DNA of 64,000 nt from positions 1,798,001 through 1,862,000 of the forward strand of contig JAGTJL010000009.1 in NCBI GenBank assembly GCA_020746875.1. Reading direction: 5' to 3'. Below the pieces are notes generated by a model, which worked only from the letters and a program-made list of their open reading frames with translations, did no database searches and was not told the DNA's origin. Made by a program: the position numbers and the translations under genes. Below are positions 11,446 through 23,435 of this stretch, piece after piece. Position 1 is the stretch's first letter, and each line of letters starts with the position of its first letter. This DNA comes from Rhexocercosporidium sp. MPI-PUGE-AT-0058. Taxonomy: Eukaryota; Ascomycota; Leotiomycetes; Helotiales.

Positions 11446-12674
11446 TTACAAAGTCTTGATTGGCGGTGGAGCCAATTGGGTACCAAATATTACGTCCCAA
11501 AAGCGACTCGTTACTCCAAATCCATTCTCGTAATCCATGAAGTGGTGCTGAAGATGATACTTCTTCAATTCTCTCCAGTATGAAGGAAGAGTCCGGTGGT
11601 GGAGGAAGAAATGCGTCAGGTCATAGCAGACGTAACCGAAGATACCACCGCAGAAGACAGCGGTAGCTACGCACCAGTCCCAATAGAAAATTGCGTGTGC
11701 AAGCTTCCAAAACGGAGTTGCTAGGGCGAGGAAAAGAGTTGGTGGCATGACAAGTCTGAGCTTATCCATGGGGAGATAGTGATGAATGCCATGGAGTAAA
11801 AAGTGCAGAGTGAGGGCAACTCGATTGTCAGGGAGCCATCTGATGCAGGTTAGATCTGGGGTTTGGCATTAGAGGTACATGTGTGCACTTACTTGTCCAG
11901 ATGAAATAGGAATCTGTGCAGGACATATTCCACCAGAGTCCACAAAAACAGTCCCAAAAACCAGTAAGCCGCCTCGACACCAATGCTCGAAAAGCCTTTT
12001 GATGCAACATACGTTCCATAAGCGACTGGTGGAAGCCAAACTGTTGGGACAACCCACCAAGCGGTCTTGGATAAGGGTTCAAGAAAGTTGCCGAATAAGG
12101 GTGCAGATTCCCCTCCTTTGTAATGGCGGGGTCGATGAACTTGCTCGAGATAGAACTCCTTGCTGAAGCCGCCGAACCATACTTGCATTAGCAAAGGTCT
12201 GTTGAGGTCGAGAAACTTGTGTGTCTTGTAATCGTTAGAAAGATCCGTTTCCTTTTCGAGATCCTCAGCAGAGGACATCCCCGTAGCCTGGAAAACCGGA
12301 ACTCTATCTGGAGAGGAATTTTCTTTCAGCCCCTCCAAGCCCTCTTTGGTAGGTGGCAGAGGCACAATTTGGTCTGGGTGTTGGCTTTTGATCGCAGCAG
12401 CCATCACTTTCTCCGTGGCAACAAATCCAACCAGAGAATCTTCAAGTACTTCGTATGCAGCATCGGAATGGGTGTGCGAGTCTTCGTCCTTCAAAATGTC
12501 GGTGATGTCTTTCCCTCCGTACTCGACAATAAGTTCGCCCCCGCCAGGATGGCTGTCCAGGAAGTCGGTGATATCGAATACACGGGTACCCATGGTAACA
12601 TAGCAACTTTTGTCGGTGTTGTGAGCCGCAACCTCAACCTGTAGGAAGGTCGGGAGCGTGCGAGAGGGAGACAT
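11446..12674 (-). CDS. SCS7: Fatty acid 2-hydroxylase (ceramide very-long-chain hydroxylase) SCS7/FAH1
   Basis: Two exons, 12674-11893 and 11839-11446, give 391 aa, close to yeast Scs7. The enzyme alpha-hydroxylates the fatty acyl chain of ceramide in the ER membrane, using electrons passed through its fused cytochrome b5. The N-terminal b5 domain has the heme motif HPGG at 42-45 and a second heme-His region near SHTHSDAAYEVLED (about 66-80). The hydroxylase part has the di-iron histidine clusters HRFLFH, HFLLHGIHH, HFFLHH and YHLQHH, embedded in hydrophobic segments. The intron falls between HRFLFHLDK and WLPDNRVALTLHF, and splicing restores both motifs. It is divergent from het-c, sharing an 0.8 kb upstream region. 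Confidence 0.95.
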
Positions 12675-13471
12675 GATGGCGGCTCTCGATTGGAATCTGG
12701 TAAAGAGTGTTGAGGTACTCGATAGAGAGAGTGTAGGTTATACTCGAATCCAGGTGATTGTAGGTGCACGCCGGAGACTAATCCTAGCCTGAGGATGGCG
12801 GAACTCTACTCTGTCTGTATCTGTAGATTGAAGCCGGAACAGCAGAATGAACCGCTGCAGAAAGGATCGAAGTGATTCAAGAGAGGGCGACGGGAGCGAT
12901 GTTATGAAGAAAGTCAGGAAATGAACATGCCGTAGTCGTGGTCAGGAGAGGTCAATCAAAAGTCGGAAGGGCGGAGCAAATTATCAGGAGTTCGGTGCTA
13001 AAGTAACGCCACATGAAAAATCGACAAGGATCTCGAGATGCCGGTTCAGTCAGCCAGACTCGCCAGAGCCAGGCCTGCAGGTGCAGGTGCAGGTGGGCAC
13101 CTCAGGGGAGGCTGCAGCCTCAGGACAAAAGGCTCCATCTTTCAAGGCTGGGCTGGAATCCGTATCATCACGTGCCAATTGTGGCTGACTACCCACCTCA
13201 TCTTCAGCCAGTTGATGGTGGCTTAGATTTGGCAGTGCTTATCCCAAGAAACCTGAATATCAAAAGCAGGCCGTTGCTCTTCAACATATCTACATAACCG
13301 CGTACACATCTCTCGCCTTTGTTGTTGTGGTCGCTCAGCCAGGTCCCGGTTCTAGGTTTGCATGATATTTCGAGCTCTTTGGCCTTCTCGAACCCCACTA
13401 CCCCACCAAGATTCCTAGATCGTCATCCGATCTTGATTTCGAAGAGAAAGCAGCAAACCAACTCTCACACA
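12675..13471. promoter_or_regulatory. Shared upstream region of divergent SCS7 and het-c
   Basis: The two start codons are 797 bp apart on opposite strands, so both promoters lie here. The middle (13070-13130) is GC-rich, with a short GCAGGT tandem and a CTGCAG-containing segment. CT-rich tracts precede the het-c ATG, as is common in fungal 5' UTRs. I recognise no specific factor site. Whether the promoters are truly bidirectional cannot be told from sequence. Confidence 0.5.
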
Positions 13472-16461
13472 ATGGCACACGGCTCATTCGGTTTCGGATC
13501 GCTGATCTTCGTATCATGCTTAGTACTCTTGGTACTGCCTTCGCCAGCTGCGGCTTTTGGAGCTGGTAATATTCCCAGTATCGCTCAGATTGAGGGCAAC
13601 AATTTTCGTCATGGAGGTATGATTTTGCGAGTGCTCAGTGACTGCCAAGAGGTCATGAGACTGACGTGGATATAGATATCGAGGATATGCTCAAGACTAT
13701 TGCATTTATCAGGGGCCATAAGTGGACATCGATGATGGTAAAGCGTGTTTACTTTGGCAATTGGCTTCGCGACTATTCCCAAGCCGTCGATGTTGGCAGC
13801 TTGAAGGGTGTCTCGGCCCCTACTATCCGAATTCTAGTAAGTCACAACATGGTATGCAAGCCCGTTCTTACCATACTAACACTTGTCAGGTCTGGGTTTT
13901 GAGCTTCTTGTCTTTTGGCTATGCCACCGAGGAGTTCGAAGTCACTGAAGAGCGACTTGGTGTCTACCGACCTGAGGAGCACATCGATAACCCAAAAGAC
14001 TATGCCGACAACAAAGACGCAAGAGAATACGATCGACGCCTTCGAGGTCCTGTCCAACCCATGGAACTTGAAGTTGACCCAAACACTGGAATGAAAAAGT
14101 AAGCATGCCATGTGAGAGCCATTGTTCGATTGATGTCGAAGACATAATACAAGTACTTAGCTCGGATACTTTGCTCTGGAAAAGATCCTTTCCAGGAAGA
14201 TGCTCCAATTTACTTTAGAACATTGCTAATTTTGGATGGACATATTGCTAACTCTTGATTTTTCCAGTTACATTGCCAACGAGAATGGCGGCTGGGCTAC
14301 ATCAAGTGGTTATGTTCGTTTCAGTCTCCAGAGAAGCATCCACTTTGGAAGACTCTATACAAACGGCTCCGGAAACTCCAAGGGCAAAGAAGAGGATTTG
14401 TGCGAAGCACTCCGGTTTGTTCCCATCTCTGGTATATGTCCGGCCTGTTACTAATTCTCTTGCAGCTGCCTTGGACAGGCTCTACATTGTCTTGAGTAAG
14501 TAAACTCCCCCCAGCAATATATATATTTATGATTATAGGGATTTTGGTGCACACACCAACTACTGTGAACTTACTCTTCGTGAGTTGGGCTATCGTGATG
14601 TCTTTGCCCACTGCGGCATTGCTACAGAGATCAACATTCGAGGCCACCACGTCTACCCACTCGTCACCGGTACTTTTGGCGCTGTTGACTTTCTCCACTC
14701 CGTCCTTGGAGAAGCCACCGACCATTTCACCCAAACTGAGGTTGAAGAAATGGATCTAGCTCTCAAGGGAGCGGAACAAGCCCAAGCCGGTGGTGGAGCT
14801 GGCCAACGTGGAGTGTTTGGCTCCGGAGGTGGATCGGACCTCACCAATCTCCTATCTCAAGTTCCAGGTATTGGAAGCGGGCTTGCTTCAACTGCCCGAG
14901 GCTTGCAAGACCAGTCAGCTGAGCAGGAGTATCAAAACACGTTGAAGCGAAGCAGCGTCGATACTTCCTTCGCCGGTCCTCCAGGCTCACACCTGGGTCA
15001 TTCTGGCAACCAGATCCCTGGGATGAGTGAGAGTTTCGATCCCCTCAAGACCGCAAAGCAAATCTACCCCATCTTGGAGTTCAGGGATAAGGTCGTCAAG
15101 GCAATTAGCGCTACCATCGCAAAAATCCCTGGCTTGGAATCTTTGGTTGAGAAGATCAGTGAGACACTCACGGTGTTCATTCTATCGCTGCTCTCGCCCT
15201 TCATCAGGCCTATTATTGATGCAGTGTCGAAGTCTTTGAAGGAAGGATCATCTACCGTTGTTGAGGCTAGGTAGCTACTGCTTTCATTCTCACAACTTGG
15301 AAATTTGCTAACTTTCCATAGTGCCAACTCCCAGTTCGAGCCATGGAATGACGCTCATTGCACCAACCCAACGCATTCTATGCTCTCCAAAGATCACTTT
15401 TCCAACAAGTTGAATGGGGTCGCTGGCCGTGTCGCAACAACCATCTTGCAATATGTTACTCCGTAAGCCGCTCCTTACCCTCCACAATTCTTGATCCACA
15501 AACTCACAAAGAGACCAGTCGCGTCCTCTACGCGTGGGAGAACCCAGGAATTTCCGTCGACGAAGTCATGAAAGACATCCTCCGCACTTTTCATCACCCC
15601 GCAATCCGCGATGAGCAATGCGAACTCCACCGCAACATGTTCAACACGGTTCGCAAATGGGTCGACGAGCAACCAGACCGCGGACAGCTAAACCAAATCC
15701 TCAGCTCCTCCTCGGTCAAAGCAGGTCGCAACCACAAAGAGTCCGGCGGAGGAACAGGATCGCGAGGCCTACACGACCACGACCATGGTGCCCTCGGCGG
15801 TCATGGCAAAACGTCCGGATCAATCTGGACTGAGATTCGGAGCCGCGATCTGGGGGCCATGGAAGGCAGCGACAGTAACGCCGCGTTCAACTATATGGGT
15901 GGCCCATCGCCTCAATCAAGCACCCCAGGCATGGCACACCAGTCCCCGAACTTCGGATACCAGAACCTCGCCCGTCCAGGCAGCTCGAGCTACAACCGCC
16001 CAACATCCTCTCAAGGCGGGTATCTAGCTCCGAACCCCGCGCAAGGAAATTACCAGGGCGGTCCACCGCAGGGGAACTACCAGCAGGATTACAATAACCC
16101 TCCTTACCAACAGGGTGGTGGTGGGTATCAGCAGAATGCTCCATATCCTGCTAACCCGCCTTTCCCGTCTGGAGGAGGTGGTGGTCCCCCGTATCCGCCA
16201 TCAAACGCTCCATACCCGCCTGATAACCAGCAGCCTTCATATGGTGGTCCAGGCGGCTATGATCAGGGACCTCCTCAGGGAGCTCCAGGAGGCGGGTATT
16301 GGCCTCAAGGCGGTCCTCCCCAGCAACCACCACATGGCAGTCAATACCCGCCCCAGCAGCCCTCGTATGGAAACCAATACCCTCCTCAGCCACAGCAGCC
16401 ACCATATGGTGGAGGTGGAGGTGGAGGGTATCCTGGCGCCGGATATGGTGGCGGGTACTAG
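13472..16461 (+). CDS. het-c: HET-C heterokaryon-incompatibility-type protein
   Basis: Eight exons join in phase: 13472-13616, 13676-13836, 13890-14098, 14268-14414, 14466-14495, 14539-15270, 15322-15462 and 15519-16461 (835 aa). Residues 1-28 form a signal peptide (hydrophobic LIFVSCLVLLVLP core, then SPAAAFGAG). The HET-C family core follows with GNNFRHGDIEDML, GNWLRDYSQA, YIANENGGWATS and CLEDFGAHTNYCEL. The last 250 residues are a Gly/Pro/Tyr/Gln-rich tail with repeated YPP, GGP and QQP units. Neurospora crassa HET-C mediates non-self recognition through an alloform-specific segment; the equivalent here is probably the Gly-rich variable-looking stretch at about 305-345. Exon 5 is only 30 nt. 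The protein is secreted or plasma-membrane associated by its signal peptide. Confidence 0.95.
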
Positions 16462-16868
16462 ATCTGGGTTGGATTATTCAGTAGCCTATCAACTTTTCAG
16501 TAGCCTTTTCATGCCTTTCGCTGGGTTCGGATATTGGTGAGGGAGGGATGGGTTATTTAATGCATGCATCTATGAGATACGGAGAGAACGAAGGATAATA
16601 CACGCACCTACGAATTTGAATACACATGTTAATCTTAAAAAGAAATTATTTCGTCACCTCGTGAATTTGTCCTGCGATCCTATGTACTACCATGAATACT
16701 TCCTTACCAAAGCCTTCTGCGCCCTTCAGCCCCCTGCAAACACACTATCGTAGTGGGCTTCCGTTCCCTCTACCTGCCTAACAACCTAAGATTGTAATCT
16801 ACCTCGAGATACTAGTCATGAAAGACCCGCCGAGTACTGCTAACAGGTCAGAACTATTGAGGATAGAC
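16462..16868. other. Convergent 3' region between het-c and the BTB-like gene
   Basis: This 407 bp holds the two facing 3' UTRs. AT-rich segments such as TTAAAAAGAAATTATTT near 16634 could serve as polyadenylation signals. No gene is seen. Confidence 0.45.
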
Positions 16869-18529
16869 TTAGGGAATCATCTTAAGCTGACCATTTCGCC
16901 CTGTACTCGTCTCCGACTCCGTCACCCAATTCCACTTCTCAGCAGTGAATAGTCCACGAGGAGTTCTCTCCACACCACCATCTGTATTCCCAGACCCCAA
17001 CATCCTAGGCCTCGCATGTCCGAAATCAAACTGCTTCGGTTTACCCGCAGCGACATTAACATAATCCTCTCCATTGCCAACCCATACAGCTTTCTTCGCA
17101 CTCGAACGGCTAGTAGGCTGAGCAGGAATCCAGGACTCGAAGACAGGTCCGCCGGTCTTAGAACGCGATAGTCGGATTCCAAGACCAGTATCGATACAGG
17201 TTCGGATAAAATCTAGGGCTGGGAGGAGTTTGTTCCTTAGTCCGCAATGGCCGTGGTTGCTGTCGATTTGGTAAGTGGGACATTGCCGGAGGATGCCGAT
17301 GAGGAGTTCGATATCGCCTTGGTATGCTTCTGGCCAGGAATAATCTGTGTCGTAAGGTGATGCGGCTTGAAAAGATACTAGTGATAGAAGACCCTTTTTG
17401 GTCAGGAATTTGATCATTTCTCCTAGCCTGCAGAACAAAGGGTCAGTGCATACTTGGATTGACTTTAGAGGGAGCGACGAGTCCAAATATATATACATAC
17501 TGGAAAGAATCACAGCTCGAGCTTGAATCGTAGCCTAGTTTGCATTGCCGTTCTTTAGACGAATATATTTGCAGAAATTGATCTTGAATAGAAGCGATGG
17601 TTCGGAGAACACAAGCGCGTCTAAATGCTAATTCAGCTGAACAGAGTCAGCACATCCCCTAGCTGACGAGGAGAATTCTAAGTGATACGCACCTTCAAGT
17701 CCATATGGCACGTCCCACCAGACTGTTTGGTATTCTGTTCCGTTCTCAGCTGTATCACTCCAACGCAGCGAGCCACGTAAGATCAAGTCCTTCGTAGCAT
17801 TTGTAAACCTAGCGCCTTGGTCGGTATGGAACTGTATGAGAATCTTCTGCCTTAGAGCTTCTTCACCATTCTTATCGAGTGTGACTGGGTACTTGTGGGA
17901 ATTCAGTGTCTTCTGCATGTGTCGAGAGACGGGGGCGATGAAGCCATATCGGTCTGCCAGGACGATGAGTGTAGTTATACATTGAGTGTTGAACGGAGAG
18001 GTTGTTGGATCCTGGCTATAATGTTAGGAAAACTTCTGCTACGTTTTCCGTTTCCTCTACTTACGCTGCCATGTACAATGTTGAGCATATCCTTGAAGAT
18101 CAACTCCCGTCCAAAAGTCTTTGTAGCACCATCTTCATCAATGATCTTGACCCTTGGTAACTTGTCCGCCTCAACCTTAGTCGCATCCTGGTTCGATGCC
18201 TGGAGAGCCGCAAGAGCCTGCGCAACCTCTATCCCCTCTGAAAATTGCGGCTTGAGCAAGATCTGGAAGAACTCAGAGTACTTCTTGATCGTATCGAGCT
18301 TGACTCGGTATAGGATCCTTGGGGAGGGTATCGGAAGCTTCTTGGTTCGGAGACTGCGGAGGGCGTCTCTGGGGATCGATTTCGTACACTCGGAGTCGTT
18401 CAGGAAGTGCACATCTAGCAGTACATCGCCTGTAGACCGTATCTCTACCAAAGGATGTTCGATGCTATCGATCTTTATGGTAGTTATAGGAGCACTGGGC
18501 TCGGGGGTGGCGCCCTTCGGGGTGGTCAT
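16869..18529 (-). CDS. Fungal protein with divergent BTB/POZ-like N-terminus, function unknown
   Basis: Four exons, 18529-18065, 18011-17693, 17636-17501 and 17427-16869, splice in phase to 492 aa. The N-terminal part has the pattern of fungal BTB proteins: a DVLLDVHFL strand, then YRVKLDTIKKYSEFFQILL, like the RVSS...L...S..F..LL element of BTB folds, followed by a Phe-rich segment and TLIVLADRYGF, like the later BTB helices. Residues past 250 have no recognisable domain and are rich in Trp, Ser and Gly near the C-terminus. There is no signal peptide or membrane segment. BTB folds mediate dimerisation or Cullin-3 binding, but whether that holds here is inference. It converges on het-c with 407 bp between stops. 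Confidence 0.75.
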
Positions 18530-18922
18530 TTTTGTGGTGTTTGCTGAAGCTTCTCGAGGATTTGGGGAAATGCATTGAATCTAGAATTCTGGCATACATA
18601 TTAGCCATGAAATATAACCAAGTCTGTCTTGCATCGATCAAACCAGCTTCCCTCGGTCTCTAGCGATTGATTGTAGGTATTTCACAAATCATTTACACGC
18701 CCTTGCCAGGCGGAGGACCAGCGTATATCGAAGAAAGTTAATATATCTTACCTTCTCACGGATAGGGCCACTCCATACTCAACGTCTGGCTTAAGAAAAT
18801 GTGACTTCAAATGTTGAGCATAAGAGTAGTTTGGATGTAATAAATATTGGACTGGATTATGAAGCTCTAGCTGCACCTGAGGTTCAAGTGGCAAGGGTCG
18901 CGTGCATTGCCAAGCCGCCAGG

Positions 18923-18941
18923 TTCCAGACGACGTCTGGAA
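18923..18941. repeat. Perfect inverted repeat, 9-bp arms, 1-nt centre
   Basis: The arms TTCCAGACG and CGTCTGGAA flank a single A. The CCAGAC/GTCTGG core recurs about 85 bp to the right, at roughly 19008-19040, as another spaced inverted pair. It could be a dimeric transcription-factor site or chance. Confidence 0.7.
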
Positions 18942-20100
18942 ACTCACTGCTTTCATCTACTTAACTGCACAATACTTAGAAAAGAGCATTCGATTACTCC
19001 ATGTATCGCCAGACGTCCACAGAGTATTCCAGTGTCTGGACATCTGAGTACATTAGCACGACCTCAATATAAATTGCCGAGGGAAAATATGACCAGATTT
19101 GGAAGGCAGAGTCAACAAAGTTCCTTAGCAACGAACCAATCGTTGAGAAGAGCGTTCATTCAGGTCGCTTTGCAATTGCTTCTGGCTGGCTACAGTATGC
19201 GTACTGGTCGCTGCTGACTTCTAGCATGTTGACTTCACCGCTTCCTGGCCTAACATGCACCTTCTTCCCATGAAAAGAGCAGAGAAATGTTTAGAGCTTC
19301 CATTAGAGAAGATCAACAAGAGAAACTAGCAGCATTTGCTTGGTCCGGCGGTTCAATGCAGGTTTGCTGCCCACCATGCAAAAGATGCGGAGAGCGGCTG
19401 GGAGTATACCACAGTTGGACACTGCCCTGAGCCCTCATCTCTATCTTTCTCGAGCGCTCTGTAATGTATTCTACATTACTACTTCACCTCAGCATCCTCC
19501 GTAAGACCTGGTCTATCGAGACTGTTAGACCTGGATCTGACTTTGCAATATTCTGATTGTCGTTTTTCAAATATGCTACTTCAACCTGACAACTCTTTCG
19601 GGGCCAGGAACTCTTTCCTCCAGTCTTGATTTCCACGAGTGTGGCCGGGATTGGTATGAGTTCCCCAATGAATTGCTGTGGGAGCTTTTCATAGTTGCGC
19701 TCAACCTTGCCTTTGCTTAAGCATGCTCCATTCGATCTCACCACTCCAAGACGTGTCCAAATGCTGGACAACTTCCTTGGGCTGTTTCGCTACATTACAA
19801 TCCTAATGTCTGAGATTAGAAGCGTTATTCTGGAGACGATGGGAAAAGAGGCACGAAGCTGTGTATGGGTACATTAGGAAGATCTATAGTTGAAGGCGTT
19901 CAAACTGCTAGTTGGCCATCCATATGCTGCCACTGCGGTATTGAACCTTACTCCGGCTGCTGGATGGATTGAAGTTGATTCCACATCGTTTTCATTCCCA
20001 CTTCAGGAAATTCCAAATCACTCTCAAGGCCCAAGGGACACTGTAGGATCTGCGAACACCGACAATTACTCGGTCATATGCAAAGCTTGCTATTGATTCT

Positions 20101-20152
20101 CTTCAACTTGAAGTTGAAGCTCATATTCATCGTCGTTTTTTTTTTTTTTTTT
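20101..20152. repeat. 19-nt palindrome followed by a T17 run
   Basis: Arms CTTCAACTT and AAGTTGAAG surround one G at 20101-20119. An uninterrupted run of 17 T lies at 20136-20152. Both are read directly. No tRNA or snoRNA structure was recognised around them. Confidence 0.8.
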
Positions 20153-20932
20153 GCTGTACCTGTATTCCGATCGTGCCCCAAATCGCTTCGGTAAATGTAA
20201 GTGAAAGAAGACAGCACACTAGTCAAGGAACTATCATACAATTAGAAGTAACAGATAACAGCATGTGCTTGAAAGAGATCCAACGATACGCATCAGATAG
20301 GTCTCTCTCACTTGAGAAGACATGAAGTATTTGTGTTCAAAAGAGTTGAATGTTCCTCAACGTAGTTCATTCTCTTGCCACGACTTTGTTGATGCCTTTT
20401 CGTTACACGTGGTGGCTTGGCCAAAGATTATCTACCTAGGTAGGCCTGGCTTTCTCGCTTCGAACTTGATTGGTTGCCTGAGCTGTGATATCAACAAGCC
20501 TCGTCTGCCAAATCAACACACTCTCTTCCCCACCTTCTTTCAATCCGAACAACTTTCTCTTTCGCTCTCCACGCGTCGTCCCAACGCATCCATTGTCATT
20601 CATCAACACTCTCACGGTATGAGATTCATGCATCCCTACTCTCTGCTCCTGCACTAACGCGTTGAACCCAGATTTCCAAGACTATCCAATACCACAGAAT
20701 CCTTCAACGTTAACGTGCGAACAAGGTATATTACCCATGCTTTTATTTCCATCCATCACATCATTGCATACTTGCAGACATTCAATTTCCCTTCACCGCT
20801 GACTACCATTGTCATTACGTCTTCATCTTGTAAACATACCACAGCAGTTCAGTTTCGAATGTCCTGAACCAATACAGCCTTCTTCAATCTGACACAAACA
20901 GCTGACTCTCGAACCCCACTGCATCACTCAAG

Positions 20933-22225
20933 ATGTTCTCCAAGAACCTCGTTCTATCTTTGGCACTTACGGGCGGTATGGCTACACTTGTTGGTGGTAG
21001 GCTTTTTCCCTACTCCTCGTTTCATGTCTTCTCTAATATTGATGTGTAACAGCCGATGGCTCTGGAGCTGTCACGAGCACCCGGGTCTTCAGTAACTTCC
21101 AAGGTGGTGAGCCCCTTACGCTTGTTACGACCATCGCCGAGTCGGACACTGTCCTTGCTCCTCTTCCTCCTGGTGTCTTTCTGTCCACCATCCCCGGAAA
21201 TCATGGCCCACCAGATGTGGTCACCCGAACTTCAGGTCAGTCTGGCTTCTCAGAGAGTCGAAAGCTTATGATTTCTGACTTGCTTACTGACACAAACTCT
21301 CTGTGATTTAGCTGACCTCCCACCCGGTATCTTTCTTACCACTATTCCTGTCAACCATGCTCCTCCTCAGGTTTACACCCGAACTTCGTCTGTTCTCCCA
21401 ACCACAACCATTACTACAACCAACACTGTCCGCTCTACCATCACCATCTTTGAGCCAGTAAGTCCTTTCTTCATCCTTATTCCTGCCATAATCGTTCCAG
21501 CGTGGACTAATGTTTTCAAGACCCATACCGTAACTGTTCAAGTCTCCGAGGTATCTGCAAAACCATCCTTGATCACTGGACTCTGCTACTGGGGCCAAGG
21601 TGGAATCGAGATCCCTTGCACCTACACCGCCGGCAACCTGCCAAACAACGTCAATCCAACTGCAGTCTATGCTTCCGACAATGGCACCAGAGTCAACGGA
21701 ACCGCAGTCATCACCACTACCCCATCTAGCGCCGCTATGTCCTCTCGTGGCAATCACCTTAAGTATCTCTTGGATGGCGTCAAGAATCTGGGTGCTCGCG
21801 AGGCCTTAGAACCTACGCATGTTAATTGGGACAGTGTCAACAATGTGACCTACAACAATGCTTCCGAGCCCGAGTTCGACAAGTACCGTGGTAGGAATGG
21901 TGTTCACTGGGCCAAGTGTGATCACGTCCCAATCATTTGGGGTCCATTGATCATGGCTATGCTGTGTAAGCCCCCTCCATTCCCAAGTTTTAAGGAGATC
22001 AAGCCACTAACTTTCAACCCCGCAGTCCTCGGCCACAGCATCTTCATCCGCTTCAAGTGGAATAAGCCCAGCCGACACCAGAACCGAAATGGCCGTCTAG
22101 TCATCATCCTCATGGCCTTCTGGGGCGCCGCCTTCCCGCTCTTCGTCTACGTCGAGGTCTACACCTCCGTTGCCACGGCCTGGAGAGACTGTATCCCCGA
22201 CCCCAACCGCACCTACCCTTACTAG
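20933..22225 (+). CDS. Orphan secreted/membrane glycoprotein with an internal exon-sized duplication
   Basis: Five exons, 20933-20996, 21053-21235, 21312-21457, 21521-21965 and 22026-22225, join in phase to 345 aa. The N-terminus (MFSKNLVLSLALTGGMATLVG) is a signal peptide. Two near-identical segments follow, one at the end of exon 2 and one at the start of exon 3. Each has LPPG(V/I)FL(S/T)TIP, NH(G/A)PP and TRTS in the same order. A Thr-rich stretch, a possible O-glycosylation zone, and several Asn-x-Ser/Thr sites precede two hydrophobic segments near the C-terminus (around IIWGPLIMAMLFLGHSIF and LVIILMAFWGAAFPLFVYV). I recognise no family. It is probably a cell-surface protein, or alternatively one secreted and then anchored. 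Confidence 0.8.
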
Positions 22226-23435
22226 ACGAACAAACGGTCGTCTTTCGTACGACACATTCGCTGGACTTTATTTGGGAAGGAAACACAAGTTCTGAGGATT
22301 AGGATCACTTGCATGGCACCTGGCACACCCGTATGAATTGTAGTGGTTTGGTTTCTTTGGGGCGGTTGGAGTACGGAACTTATGATTGGGTGGATGGTTA
22401 AGCGGTTGGTTCTCTGGTTTGGTTTGGCATGGAAAGGTTGACTTTTAGAGATTTCATGACTGCCCGGGCGTTTCTGAGAAAGCTCTACACTAGATGGCAT
22501 TGCGGATCTTCCTGTCGGGTGGCGGCTCTTTCCTTCCTCCTCGACTGGTTGTCCTCGTGCCTCTATCTTTGTCCACAGGGCCGTCTGCAAATGCATGAAG
22601 TGCGAATCGTACAAGGAACTGCTTTTGTGATCTCAGCGTGCTGTGATTATTGACAGGAAAGTATGACATTTAAAGCTGGGTAGGGGAAGCTGACATGCGC
22701 GAACTTGATTATGAGGACTTGAGAATACCAGTTCAACAATAAACCATGTACGTGCTAGGAAACAGTACGAGATATGTCTTGTCCGAGCAAGCATAACGAA
22801 GAGATGACTGAATGGACGAGGTCTTGAACTTTGAAGCGACTTAGTAGAGGGAAAGTAAACAGGGCCGAATTATAATCGTCAAGTTGCCTAGCCAAGGAAG
22901 TCGAACCTCTCTTTCTTGACCTGAGAACTCATACTCACTCAATAGTAGCTGAAGCTTGGTAGACTTACTTCTCCATCGAAATCTTCTGCGTGGGTTTGGA
23001 AAGAGAATTTGAAGGGCATGAGGCAGAAAAGGGACTGCCGACGAGAAACTTTGTGGCGCTTGTCGATTAGGCGAGGTAGGAGAAACGATTCTTGATAGGT
23101 TTAAATCACTACTGATGGGCTAGAAGCAGCCAAAGAAAGTGCAAGGAAGCAAAGTGATCAAACATATTTTCACATTGACATATAGAAGTCCCCAAGCCTA
23201 GAGAGAAAAACGCCATAATGCATACCCTTTGAATACAAGTTGGGGACCGGATTAGTGTCCCTTTCTCAATGATGCTGTGTAGCGCAGCCGAGTCGTGCAA
23301 CCAAACCATCTAGCCTATCTGTCTGAACCTGGGTGCTGACCAGTACGATAAGCTGGCCAAGCCAGCACGTACACTCTCTCACTCATGCGTTCATTCCACT
23401 ACCCACCGTCTATGTTTTCGTTCTCGCAAATATAA
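22226..23435. other. Convergent intergenic region, no gene recognised
   Basis: This 1.2 kb lies between the stops of the surface-protein gene and the mannosyltransferase. It carries two 3' UTRs and otherwise unassigned sequence with stops in all frames. No repeat or RNA gene was recognised. Confidence 0.45.

Larger units (their letters stand above)
18530..20932. other. Gene-poor 2.4 kb region with short inverted repeats
   Basis: This region contains the promoters of the leftward BTB-like gene and the rightward gene starting at 20933. It also holds a cluster of CCAGAC/GTCTGG inverted repeats at 18.92-19.04 kb, a 19-nt palindrome at 20101 and a T17 run at 20136. A minus-strand frame ending at 19484 reads protein-like (for example PQQFIGELIPIPATLVEIK) but has no ATG, so it is not called. 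CT-rich 5' UTR sequence precedes 20933. Confidence 0.5.
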
